Of a stretch of 46,883 nt of DNA, positions 15,160 to 23,018 are shown piece by piece. The notes below the pieces were generated by a model that was given only the letters and a program-made list of their open reading frames with translations, was not told the origin of the DNA and did not search any database. This stretch comes from Chitinophagaceae bacterium (GTDB taxonomy: Bacteria > Bacteroidota > Bacteroidia > Chitinophagales > Chitinophagaceae). A program made the translations under genes and the position numbers. The stretch spans positions 1-46,883 of the forward strand of contig CANCEU010000020.1 of the NCBI GenBank assembly GCA_947375185.1, written 5' to 3'. The stretch's first letter is position 1. Each line of letters opens with the position of its first letter.

Positions 15160-16866
15160 TTACCAAAATCGAATATACAATCCAGCTACAACAACTAGGA
15201 TAGTAACTATCATTGCAATATGTGTATTCGTTAATTTATACTTAGTCGTATCCTGTTGTAATGAATTAGCATGGGTTTGTCCTTTAACATCAATCAAACT
15301 AATAATTATGATGATTAAAGTAGTAAAGAAAAATACCCAACCCATTTGAATTAAATAAGGGATTTCAAAACCGCCATGTCCATTTGGCAATGCAGTATAT
15401 AAAATGGTATCATTGCCTAGTAAGCCTGGTAAAAATTTATCGAATAAAATAGCCAACACCAAGCCTAATAAAATACCTGAAATTGCAGCCTTAGAAGTAG
15501 TTTTTTTCCAAAAGAAGCCCAATAAAAATACTGGGAAAATGGCAGGAGAAATATAGCCAGTATACTTTTGAATAAACTCAAATCCGCCCTTACCACCAAT
15601 ACCTAATGTGTCATTCCAGTTAATGATTATGGCAATAATCAATGAAATAATAATCATAATTCTGCCTGTAGTAACCGTCTTACTATCAGGTGCATTTTTG
15701 TTGATATACTTTTTATAAATGTCTAATGAATAAATAGTTGAAATGCTATTTGCCTTACCTGCTAACGAAGCTACAATGGCTGCTGTTAACGCTGCCATTG
15801 ATAAGCCTTTCAAACCAATTGGTAAAAATCCAATCACTGAAGAATAAGCATTATCCTGATTTAAAGTGCCATTGGTTAACATCTCCTGTTGCAACCCTCC
15901 ATTATTGTATAATACATAAGCTGCAATACCGGGAATAACCACAAGTAAAGGCATAAATAGTTTTAACATAGCAGCAAAAAAGATACCTGATCTTGCCGTT
16001 TTTAAATCAGCACCTAATGCTCTTTGTGTAATATATTGATTACATCCCCAATAGTTTAAATTAGCTACCCACATTCCCGCAGCCATCATTGCAAGACCAG
16101 GTAATGAAGAATAATCATCAATTTGTTTTTGTGTTGCACCTGCACCTGGCTTATCAAAAATCATTTTGAAATGGTCTGGTGCCACTTTTACCAAATGCTG
16201 CAATCCAGCGATTGCATCTTTACCAAATCCAAATTTTTCACCAACCACAGTAAGTGCAATATAGGAAGTTATTAATCCGCCAATCGTTAATACCAATACC
16301 TGAATTACATCGGTATAGCCAATTACTTTCATGCCTCCAAGTGTTATGAATAAAGCGAATACAGCTAAACCAATCATAATTAAATGAAAGTGCGCGCCAC
16401 CTGTTAAATTATTAATTGCGATTGAACCTAGATATAATATTGAAGTCAAATTCACAAATATGTATAAGAACAACCAAAAAATGGCCATCATCATTGCCAC
16501 CGTTTCATTATACCTCGTTTTTAAAAACTGAGGCATGGTATAAATTTTGTTCTTTAAATATACCGGCATAAAAAATACCCCCACTACCACTAATGAAATG
16601 GCTGCCAACCATTCATATGCTGATATAGCTAGCCCCAGTCTAAATCCGTTACCACTCATTCCTATAAATTGCTCCGCCGAAATATTAGATGCAATTAAGG
16701 ATGCGCCTATTGCCCACCAAGTTAGTTGACCTTCAGCTAAAAAGAAATCGGTAGTATTTACTGTAGCTGTTTTTTTGCGGTTATAAATCCATAAACCATA
16801 ACTAGCAATTAATATAAAATACAATACAAATACTAGGTAGTCATAATTTTGCAATCCTTGTGGCAT
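15160..16866 (-). CDS. Sodium:solute symporter (SSS family, vSGLT-like)
   Basis: A 568-residue inner-membrane transporter with about 14 hydrophobic helices. It follows the sodium/sugar symporter pattern closely: WWAIGASLIASNISAEQFIGMSG in the first core helix, GGMKVIGYTDVIQ, NYWGCNQYITQRALGA, and SLAGKANSISTIYSLDIYK. The sequence resembles sodium/sugar symporters more than the proline or pantothenate types, yet the operon concerns D-amino-acid chemistry. The cargo might be an aminosugar-peptide, an N-acyl compound, or a sugar unrelated to the rest. The gene is first in the operon and its start is about 114 nt from the preceding operon's end, with a terminator between. Confidence 0.87.
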   Translation of the reverse strand: MPQGLQNYDYLVFVLYFILIASYGLWIYNRKKTATVNTTDFFLAEGQLTWWAIGASLIASNISAEQFIGMSGNGFRLGLAISAYEWLAAISLVVVGVFFMPVYLKNKIYTMPQFLKTRYNETVAMMMAIFWLFLYIFVNLTSILYLGSIAINNLTGGAHFHLIMIGLAVFALFITLGGMKVIGYTDVIQVLVLTIGGLITSYIALTVVGEKFGFGKDAIAGLQHLVKVAPDHFKMIFDKPGAGATQKQIDDYSSLPGLAMMAAGMWVANLNYWGCNQYITQRALGADLKTARSGIFFAAMLKLFMPLLVVIPGIAAYVLYNNGGLQQEMLTNGTLNQDNAYSSVIGFLPIGLKGLSMAALTAAIVASLAGKANSISTIYSLDIYKKYINKNAPDSKTVTTGRIMIIISLIIAIIINWNDTLGIGGKGGFEFIQKYTGYISPAIFPVFLLGFFWKKTTSKAAISGILLGLVLAILFDKFLPGLLGNDTILYTALPNGHGGFEIPYLIQMGWVFFFTTLIIIIISLIDVKGQTHANSLQQDTTKYKLTNTHIAMIVTILVVVAGLYIRFW

Positions 16867-16930
16867 AATCGTTGAGTTTGATGTCTAAATTTAAGGTTTA
16901 ATCTATATATAAAATAGCATTAAAATCAAA

Positions 16931-16955
16931 AAGGCGCTCATTGAGCGCCTTTTCT
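16931..16955 (-). terminator. Terminator separating the redox and D-amino-acid operons
   Basis: Stem AAGGCGCTC / GAGCGCCTT with a 3-nt loop. It has T-rich runs on both sides, so it can work in both directions. On the minus strand it ends the 20.8-17.0 kb operon before the symporter gene starts. Confidence 0.82.
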
Positions 16956-16980
16956 TTATCAAAACATCAAACATTCTATT

Positions 16981-17871
16981 CTACTCAACCCCCAACTTTT
17001 TTATAATTTTAATTTGTACTAATAAGTAAAATATAATTGACCAAACTGCTACTACAATGGTATATGCCAATAGTTCGAGCCATAATGGAGAATAACCTCT
17101 TCGTGCAAATAAAGTACGATGATCGAAATTGGTCATATACACCGATTTTTTACCCCAGGGAACAATCATCTCAGAACTTAAATTTCCATATTTATCATTG
17201 TCCACAACTGTAGCGATAATAACGATATTTCCTTTTAGGTCTCCTGGAATACTATCTCTTTTAAATTCTGCAATTACACCCCCTGTGGCAGAATCAGTAG
17301 GATAGGTTTGTGTTTCATTTGCATTTAAAATTCCTCCTAAACGCTTTACACCAACTACAACATCTACTGCTGCAATTGGCTTCCAAACTGTGTCTACCAA
17401 TGCAACGATTTTTGCAGTTATCATTTTGCCCTCAGCAGTGTCTATTTTTAATTTTGCTTTGGTAATCGCTAAATCACCTTTGCCTTCATCAAATTTTTTT
17501 GTAGCTGATGACACAACAACAAAATTTTGATTTGGAGATTTTAACCAAGCCTCTTTTGCAGTTGCTGGTATTTCAATAATTGCTTCGCCTCGTTCGTTCG
17601 TAACTCCGTTGCCTAATAAATTTGTCTTATCCGTTTCGGTTCCAATATAAAACTGAACAGGTATATTGGGAATAGTTTGAAACTTACCATCAATTTTAGA
17701 CTTTGCTTGTACTAATAAATGATGGGTAATATTATTATCGTTAAAATATTTTAGGTTTAAGGATAAAGTATTTTTTTCAACGGCCTGCGCCATTAAAACA
17801 TTTGGCACTAATAAAATGATTAGTACAAGTAATTGAATTAATTTATGCTTTCTCATGGCTATCAGTTTCAA
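16981..17871 (-). CDS. Exported membrane-anchored beta-sandwich protein of the NrfCD operon
   Basis: A 296-residue protein I do not recognise. It has an N-terminal signal sequence (LIQLLVLIILLVPNVLMAQ) and two stretches that look like Ig-like or carboxypeptidase-regulatory beta-sandwich repeats (about residues 40-135 and 135-225). One transmembrane helix lies near the C-terminus (about 262-287), ending in a short basic tail, so the body faces the periplasm. The Met at 17856 is the better start; the longer start at 17871 would overlap the NrfD gene by 29 nt. The remaining overlap of 14 nt implies translational coupling. It may scaffold the quinol complex or hold a redox partner; no heme or metal motif is present. 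Confidence 0.7.
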   Translation of the reverse strand: MKLIAMRKHKLIQLLVLIILLVPNVLMAQAVEKNTLSLNLKYFNDNNITHHLLVQAKSKIDGKFQTIPNIPVQFYIGTETDKTNLLGNGVTNERGEAIIEIPATAKEAWLKSPNQNFVVVSSATKKFDEGKGDLAITKAKLKIDTAEGKMITAKIVALVDTVWKPIAAVDVVVGVKRLGGILNANETQTYPTDSATGGVIAEFKRDSIPGDLKGNIVIIATVVDNDKYGNLSSEMIVPWGKKSVYMTNFDHRTLFARRGYSPLWLELLAYTIVVAVWSIIFYLLVQIKIIKKLGVE

Positions 17872-19150
17872 TTATAGTTTCGTGAATTGGGATAATTGGA
17901 AATATTCTTGCAAAAAAAGTAATGACTAATAAAGCACCTGCTAATGACCCGCCTGCAATTGCCCATTCTTCCCAGGTTGGAATATAAGTTGTATACGATT
18001 TAGGAACATCATGCATTGGTAAAAATGGATGTAATAATGTTGGTGTAACAATTAAAAAACGTTTAAACCAAGAGCCTACCACCACTAATATACCTGCAAA
18101 GAAGGCCCATTTTGGTTTTCGTCCTTTTTTGAAAACTAAAATAAATATAGGTATCAACATAGAAGCTGATATAGCAAACCAAAAAATGGGAGAAAATTCA
18201 CCAGTAAACAACCCCATTAAATGCTCCTCTTCTGATTTTTTCATTTTAAAGGCTGGCACTAAAAATTCATTGATATTAAAATATAAATAAACTAGCGCTA
18301 GCAATACAACTACTTTACCCATTTTATCAAAATGGTCATCAGTAATATATTTTTCTAGTTTATAGTGTGTCCTAAAAACATACATCGCAATTAATACTCC
18401 ACCTGCTCCAACTAAAAATGCACCAGAAATAAAGTAAGCACCAAAATTGGTACTATCCCAACCAGGACGATATGTAGTTGCAAACAACCATGATGTTACA
18501 GTGTGTATTGCAAATGCAACTGGTATAATGGTAATTGATAAAATATTAATTGCCTTGTCCGTAATTTTAAATTGCTCAGGTTTATTTTTCCAAAATGAAC
18601 CTAAAAATTCATATAATTTTTGTAACCATTTACCATTTCTTTCTTTAAATGCAATCATGATTTTTAAATCGGGCAGTAATGGGAAATACAACAACAATAA
18701 ACTAATAAACAAATAAGTAGTAATTACAATTACATCCCAAATAATGGGAGACTGTAAACGGCCATGTGTAAATAAATTATAAAAACGATCTGGTCGTCCC
18801 ATATCCACAATAATTATAAGGCCTGCAAATGAAATAGCAGATACAGCAATAATTTCTGCAATCCTTGTTAAAGGCGTACTCCAATGCACATCCGTTAAAC
18901 GTAGCACTGCCGTAATTAAAGAACCCACCAAACTAATTGCCACAAAAAATACAAAATTAGAAATATAAATTCCCCACGATGCATAATCCCTCAGCGCGGT
19001 CACTTCTAATCCATAATACAATTGTCTACAATATGCGTAAAATCCTAAAGCACAAACGGCCAATAAACTAACTACCCAAATTTGTCCTTGTCTACCAAAT
19101 TTTTGTGGCAATAGGTCTTCTACAATTTTATTTTCTGCTAACTTTTCCAC
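17843..19150 (-). CDS. NrfD/PsrC/ActC-family quinol-interacting membrane protein
   Basis: A 435-residue integral protein with ten hydrophobic helices, the number seen in ActC/PsrC-type subunits rather than the 8-helix small NrfD. The segment FKRFLIVTPTLLHPFLP followed by YIPTWEEWAIAGG resembles the conserved late region of ActC from alternative complex III. Such subunits bind menaquinol or ubiquinol and pass electrons to a periplasmic iron-sulfur partner. The partner is the gene immediately upstream (19223-20128, 72-nt gap). Its 3' end overlaps the downstream 296-residue gene. A catalytic molybdopterin subunit, the usual end of the chain, is absent from the window's operon. Confidence 0.85.
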   Translation of the reverse strand: MEKLAENKIVEDLLPQKFGRQGQIWVVSLLAVCALGFYAYCRQLYYGLEVTALRDYASWGIYISNFVFFVAISLVGSLITAVLRLTDVHWSTPLTRIAEIIAVSAISFAGLIIIVDMGRPDRFYNLFTHGRLQSPIIWDVIVITTYLFISLLLLYFPLLPDLKIMIAFKERNGKWLQKLYEFLGSFWKNKPEQFKITDKAINILSITIIPVAFAIHTVTSWLFATTYRPGWDSTNFGAYFISGAFLVGAGGVLIAMYVFRTHYKLEKYITDDHFDKMGKVVVLLALVYLYFNINEFLVPAFKMKKSEEEHLMGLFTGEFSPIFWFAISASMLIPIFILVFKKGRKPKWAFFAGILVVVGSWFKRFLIVTPTLLHPFLPMHDVPKSYTTYIPTWEEWAIAGGSLAGALLVITFFARIFPIIPIHETIIETDSHEKA

Positions 19151-19222
19151 GTTATATTTTTTTAATTAACGATTATTTTCTTCACATCAGCTTTTCGAAA
19201 AAATCTCCGCTTCCCTAAAAGC

Positions 19223-20128
19223 TTACGCTTTTTCATTATTTTCAAATGGGAAGTTTCTATTTACAGGAGGCAAGTAATAAACACTTGGCTTAGTTCCTAA
19301 ATCTTCCATTAATCTATAGCCGGATTTATCTTTGATTAAATCACTAAAACGGAAAGTTTCAGCACCATTTGTTACGGAGTCTTCCAGTATATCTCCAAAA
19401 AAGAATACACCATTGGGACATGCTGAAACGCAGTGTGGTAAACCTCCTTGGCGAACCATATCGGGACAGAAATCACATTTTCCAACAGTGCCTTTCTTTT
19501 GCGGAACACTGGTTTCACATGAATAGGGTTTGTCTGCAATTTCTTTTTCAATCTGTGGTTCTTCCCAATTAAATACCCTTGATGAATACGGACATGCTGC
19601 CATACAAAAACGACATCCAACACAACGATCACTATCTATTAATACAATGCCATCTTTTCTTTTAAATGTTGCATCCACTGGACATACTTTTACACAAGGT
19701 GGTTCATCGCAATGCATACATGTTGTAGGCTGCCAATAAGGAGCAGTTTTTTCTGACTCCTGCATTGGATATACTTTAATCCAATTTTGTCCAGGATGAA
19801 TATGGTGCATATGATTACATGCCGATTGACATTTTTTTACACTTTTGCATCTAGACAAATCAATTACCATAGCAAATTTCTTTCCAGGAATACCTATTCT
19901 TGCTTCAGCATTTGGAACAGATGGCATTTCAGGGACAGGCTTTAAGAAAGCTTTATCTACTTCTATAATTTCTCCATCTACTGATAGCAGTTTGACCATC
20001 TCACCAGATGGTTTTATATCCGTTACTTCGTCAGGAGTAAATGGATTTCCTCCACATCCCGCTAATGCAGCACCAGCAAGTAATGTTGTGGCTAGAAAAT
20101 CCCTTCTTGAATTTTCGTTCGTTTTCAT
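19223..20128 (-). CDS. Tat-exported four-cluster ferredoxin lipoprotein (NrfC/PsrB/ActB-like)
   Basis: A 301-residue periplasmic electron carrier. The N-terminus combines a twin-arginine motif (SRRDFLAT) with a lipobox LAGC (Cys25), so it is probably a Tat-secreted lipoprotein. Four cysteine groups follow. The first is C94-x2-V97-x2-C100-x3-C104, with Val where the second Cys normally lies. Then come CMHCDEPPCVKVCP, CVGCRFCMAACP and a split KCDFC-x10-HCVSACP group. This is the layout of NrfC/DmsB-type subunits. It should take electrons from the NrfD-like subunit encoded next. The segment KLLSVDGEIIEVD before the clusters is shared with the 90-residue protein upstream. Confidence 0.87.
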   Translation of the reverse strand: MKTNENSRRDFLATTLLAGAALAGCGGNPFTPDEVTDIKPSGEMVKLLSVDGEIIEVDKAFLKPVPEMPSVPNAEARIGIPGKKFAMVIDLSRCKSVKKCQSACNHMHHIHPGQNWIKVYPMQESEKTAPYWQPTTCMHCDEPPCVKVCPVDATFKRKDGIVLIDSDRCVGCRFCMAACPYSSRVFNWEEPQIEKEIADKPYSCETSVPQKKGTVGKCDFCPDMVRQGGLPHCVSACPNGVFFFGDILEDSVTNGAETFRFSDLIKDKSGYRLMEDLGTKPSVYYLPPVNRNFPFENNEKA

Positions 20129-20144
20129 TAAAATATTTTTTTAA

Positions 20145-20417
20145 TTACAAATCTTTCTTAACCCAATCTTGTAATTGCTTATTAGATATTTTTTCTTTGG
20201 TGCCTTGTATTTTAGACATATCCACTTCAACCAAGCGACCATCTTGAGTCAACATTTTCATTGTTTGACTTTTAGTCTCTGGCGCACAACTAATTACGTC
20301 TTTCTTTTTTGCTAAAAATCCAAATTTTAAAATGGGAAACAAACTTAGTGCCCCTATACCTGCCAATAGTTTACGGCGTGTACTAGCATCGGTTAGAATC
20401 TTATTTTCAGTATTCAT
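20145..20417 (-). CDS. Small Tat-signal protein resembling the N-terminus of the ferredoxin
   Basis: A 90-residue protein with a twin-arginine signal (STRRKLLAGIGALSLFPILKF) and a short exported tail containing a single Cys. The segment KMLTQDGRLVEVDMSKI aligns with KLLSVDGEIIEVDKAFL of the iron-sulfur protein encoded 16 nt downstream, so the two proteins share their leader-plus-linker part. This one has no cluster-binding domain. It could be an assembly factor or small subunit bound by the same surface. It is 18 nt downstream of the cytochrome gene. No known family comes to mind. Confidence 0.68.
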   Translation of the reverse strand: MNTENKILTDASTRRKLLAGIGALSLFPILKFGFLAKKKDVISCAPETKSQTMKMLTQDGRLVEVDMSKIQGTKEKISNKQLQDWVKKDL

Positions 20418-20435
20418 AAAACTAATTGAATGAGA

Positions 20436-20834
20436 TTATTTTTTTAAACTACGCATGAAGTTTACTAAGTTCCAGATATCATCTGCATCAGTAATTTTCT
20501 TTTTAAAACTTGGCATATCGCCACGTCCTTCTGCAGTTTTATAAAATAATGAACCATCGGTTTGACCTTGAAATGCAGCTTTACTGAAATCAGGAGGTGC
20601 AGTATTTAAGGTAGTGGCCTTTGCACCATCTCCTAAACCAGTTTTTCCATGACATGATGCACAATGGGTACTCCACAATGCCTTTCCTTCTGAAATAGAA
20701 GCAGCACTTGTTTTAACTGGATTAGCCGCCTTTGCTTTGTCAGCTGGTGCAACCCATGGTTTAGTTTGAATGAATGTAAAACTTGCAGTAATAATAAAAA
20801 TTACGATGAGTGATAATACAGATAACTTTTTCAT
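20436..20834 (-). CDS. Monoheme c-type cytochrome
   Basis: A 132-residue periplasmic or membrane-anchored class I cytochrome c. I use the ATG at 20834; a frame start at 20858 adds 8 residues before the signal and overlaps a TTTG promoter-like box on the minus strand. The N-terminus is a signal or anchor (VLSLIVIFIITASFTFI). The heme site is CASCH (Cys58, Cys61, His62), and the distal methionine is in GDMPSFKK. The closing helix IWNLVNFMRSL completes the cytochrome fold. It is the first gene of the operon with NrfC- and NrfD-like genes, consistent with a final periplasmic acceptor of quinol electrons, as ActE is in alternative complex III. Confidence 0.88.
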   Translation of the reverse strand: MKKLSVLSLIVIFIITASFTFIQTKPWVAPADKAKAANPVKTSAASISEGKALWSTHCASCHGKTGLGDGAKATTLNTAPPDFSKAAFQGQTDGSLFYKTAEGRGDMPSFKKKITDADDIWNLVNFMRSLKK

Positions 20835-21003
20835 TTTGTTAATTATTTTGATGCACAAAGGTTATCTCAACACGTTTTTTAATCCACTGACTATCATCAT
20901 TAAAAAATATGAGTTTAATCAGTGATTTAATTTCATGACAATACGATGACAATTCTCATAAGTTTTTCTGACATACATCATATTTAGGATCTATAGGCCA
21001 TAA

Positions 21004-21011
21004 TACTTTTG
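21004..21011 (+). promoter_or_regulatory. Candidate -7 box (TACTTTTG) for the 21126 operon
   Basis: Matches the Bacteroidota TAnnTTTG -7 consensus. It lies about 115 nt before the 21126 start, in the divergent 291-bp gap (20835-21125). No clear -33 TTG at normal spacing is visible, so support is partial. I see nothing else definite in this gap. Confidence 0.35.
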
Positions 21012-21125
21012 TGTATTGAAAAAAGGCATTTTGTCTTTTAGCATTTGGGTAGCAATTAGGAAAATATAGAATTGAAAGTGAGATTTTCGGCTACTCTATT
21101 TCTTTAACAGTTAAATTATTTATTT

Positions 21126-22322
21126 ATGAGAAAAGTTTCATTGGTCAAACTGATCACACTTTTTCTAGTAGGGGCTACTATCACTACTTTCTCTATTCAA
21201 TGTAAGAAAGAAGATAGCAATGCAGTAATAACCGGTCTAAATAGATCTTTCAAAGGCAATGCAGACAGTACGGTTTACGCCTCTTTTTATAGTAATAACA
21301 TTTTTGCTTTAGCCAGCACTACTCCAACCAAAAATGATAGCATTAATTTTAGAGGTGTTCAGGCAATTTTGACCGAAAATTGTGCAAGTAGTAATTGTCA
21401 CGGCGGCCCAATTAGTCCAAAATTCAGTTCTTACACTGATGTAATGAAATATGTGACTCCTGGTAACCCAGCAGCAAGTAAATTATGGACTTCAATTACA
21501 ACAAATGACTTTAACAAAGCAATGCCTCCAATTACTTCAGGAAATGATGTAGCAGATGCTGATAAGGCCATCATATACAACTGGATTTTAAATGGTGCTA
21601 AAGAAAAGCCTGATGTTAATGACTTTAGACCTGCAGCAATTGCAGTAATAAGTTCAGGTTGTACTTCAGGCAACTGTCATAATGAAGCCACTAGTACTGG
21701 AGTTTGGGCTAGAAAAGGTTTAATCCCTGGTTTAACTGCTGCTGATACTGCAGTTTGGTCTACAACAAATTTAACCACTGGCGCAGTGAGCACTTATCTT
21801 CAATTGAATAACAATACACTACGCAATACCATATTATCAGCCTATAAAGATAGTGTTCGCAAATTTTATGCTGATACTTTGGCTAACGCAAGCTACAGAC
21901 CTTATAAAACTTTCTCAACACCTGTAGCAGCTGCAAGCGTACGTGGACCATTTAATACTTATGAAGATATTATATTTGATATTTCATATCCTAAGGGTAT
22001 TAGAAGCAATACAACTATTTCCTATACCGATCCTGCTACTGCAAAGAAATTCTATGTTAAAGGTGATTATTTAAACTCTACAACAGCCTTACTATTAAGA
22101 ATTGACTCTACAATTTTAATGGCGAATCCAAGAACAGGTGTTTGGGGAACTACAAATACAGGAAGTATGGCATGGGACGATGGTGGTCTTAAGCCAAGTG
22201 AAATTGCATTGATTAAAGCATGGTATTTTGCCGATGCAAATGTTCCGGATGTTTGGAAATATGGCACTACTGGTGCAGGTATTTTTAAATATAAAGTAAC
22301 TGGAAAAGTGATTACAAAGTAA
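21126..22322 (+). CDS. Cytochrome-like lipoprotein with two CX4CH motifs
   Basis: A 398-residue exported protein. The signal ends at Cys26 in SIQC, a loose lipobox, followed by KKED, as in many Bacteroidota lipoproteins. Residues about 75-150 follow the planctomycete-type cytochrome C (PSCyt1) pattern: an ILTENC start, then NCHGG, PGNPAASKLW, MPP and IIYNWILNGA. The cysteine pair is spaced as C86-x4-C91-H92 instead of C-x2-CH. A second copy is C179-x4-C184-H185. The C-terminal half repeats the PSEIALIKAWYFADA helix pattern without cysteines. If heme binds, it is by an atypical motif. The gene leads an operon with another such lipoprotein and a DUF5777 barrel. Confidence 0.78.
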   Translation: MRKVSLVKLITLFLVGATITTFSIQCKKEDSNAVITGLNRSFKGNADSTVYASFYSNNIFALASTTPTKNDSINFRGVQAILTENCASSNCHGGPISPKFSSYTDVMKYVTPGNPAASKLWTSITTNDFNKAMPPITSGNDVADADKAIIYNWILNGAKEKPDVNDFRPAAIAVISSGCTSGNCHNEATSTGVWARKGLIPGLTAADTAVWSTTNLTTGAVSTYLQLNNNTLRNTILSAYKDSVRKFYADTLANASYRPYKTFSTPVAAASVRGPFNTYEDIIFDISYPKGIRSNTTISYTDPATAKKFYVKGDYLNSTTALLLRIDSTILMANPRTGVWGTTNTGSMAWDDGGLKPSEIALIKAWYFADANVPDVWKYGTTGAGIFKYKVTGKVITK

Positions 22323-22352
22323 TTGAATTCAATAAACACAAATTTAAAAGAT

Positions 22353-22970
22353 ATGAAAATCAGATTAATAACAATGGCAAGTTTTGCAACCCTAGTTGCA
22401 ATTGTATTTTCTTCTTGCTATAAAAACAAAGCAGACATTGAAACACTGCCAACAGTATCATTTAGAAGCGAAGTGGTTCCCATTGTAACTGCGGGTGGAT
22501 GTGGATGTCATAATAATGGTGTTGCTAGTGCTGCAGTACAATTTTCACATTTAGATACTGTATTTTATCCAACTATTTTAGCTAGAGTAACCAACTTTAA
22601 AGATATGGCAGCAGATGCTTCTAAACACCCTGGAGATGGTAATGTACACTTTACTGATGCTCAAAAAGTAATTATGCAAAACTGGATTGCGCAAGGTGCT
22701 AAAGATGATGGCGGAGGTTGTGTAGTTTCAGGTGCTATTACATACAATGCTAACTTTTTACCTATTTACAATTCTACTTGTAAAAGTTCAACATGTCATG
22801 GTACCGTTTCACCTGTTTTGACTTACAACCTTTTATTGTCAGACAAAGCTGTACTAACTGCAATGATGAAAAGCGGTGGTGCAACAGGTCATCCTGGCCC
22901 AGTGTTAAGTTTAAACGCTTGTACAACAAATACTATTTTAACTTGGATTGCTCAAGGTCAACCACAATAG
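22353..22970 (+). CDS. Second cytochrome-like lipoprotein, CXCH and CX4CH motifs
   Basis: A 205-residue exported lipoprotein. The ATG at 22353 is preferred over an in-frame TTG at 22323 because it places the signal properly; the lipidated residue would be Cys22 (FSSC). It has two cysteine-histidine sites: C50-G-C52-H53 and C143-x4-C148-H149. Between and after them are helix segments AQKVIMQNWIAQGA and NTILTWIAQGQ, which match the end of the PSCyt1-like domain in the preceding protein. The methionine-proline ligand motif of that domain is missing here. It follows the 398-residue gene by 30 nt and precedes the DUF5777 gene by 48 nt, so all three are probably one transcript. Confidence 0.75.
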   Translation: MKIRLITMASFATLVAIVFSSCYKNKADIETLPTVSFRSEVVPIVTAGGCGCHNNGVASAAVQFSHLDTVFYPTILARVTNFKDMAADASKHPGDGNVHFTDAQKVIMQNWIAQGAKDDGGGCVVSGAITYNANFLPIYNSTCKSSTCHGTVSPVLTYNLLLSDKAVLTAMMKSGGATGHPGPVLSLNACTTNTILTWIAQGQPQ

Positions 22971-23018
22971 TGAATTATAACTAGTCAATTAATTATAGTT
23001 GTCTTAAAACAAAAAATT

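Noticed and set aside
19369-19739. Several plus- and minus-strand open frames inside the ferredoxin gene
   Set aside because: They are shadows of a well-supported coding sequence in another frame and contain no family motif.
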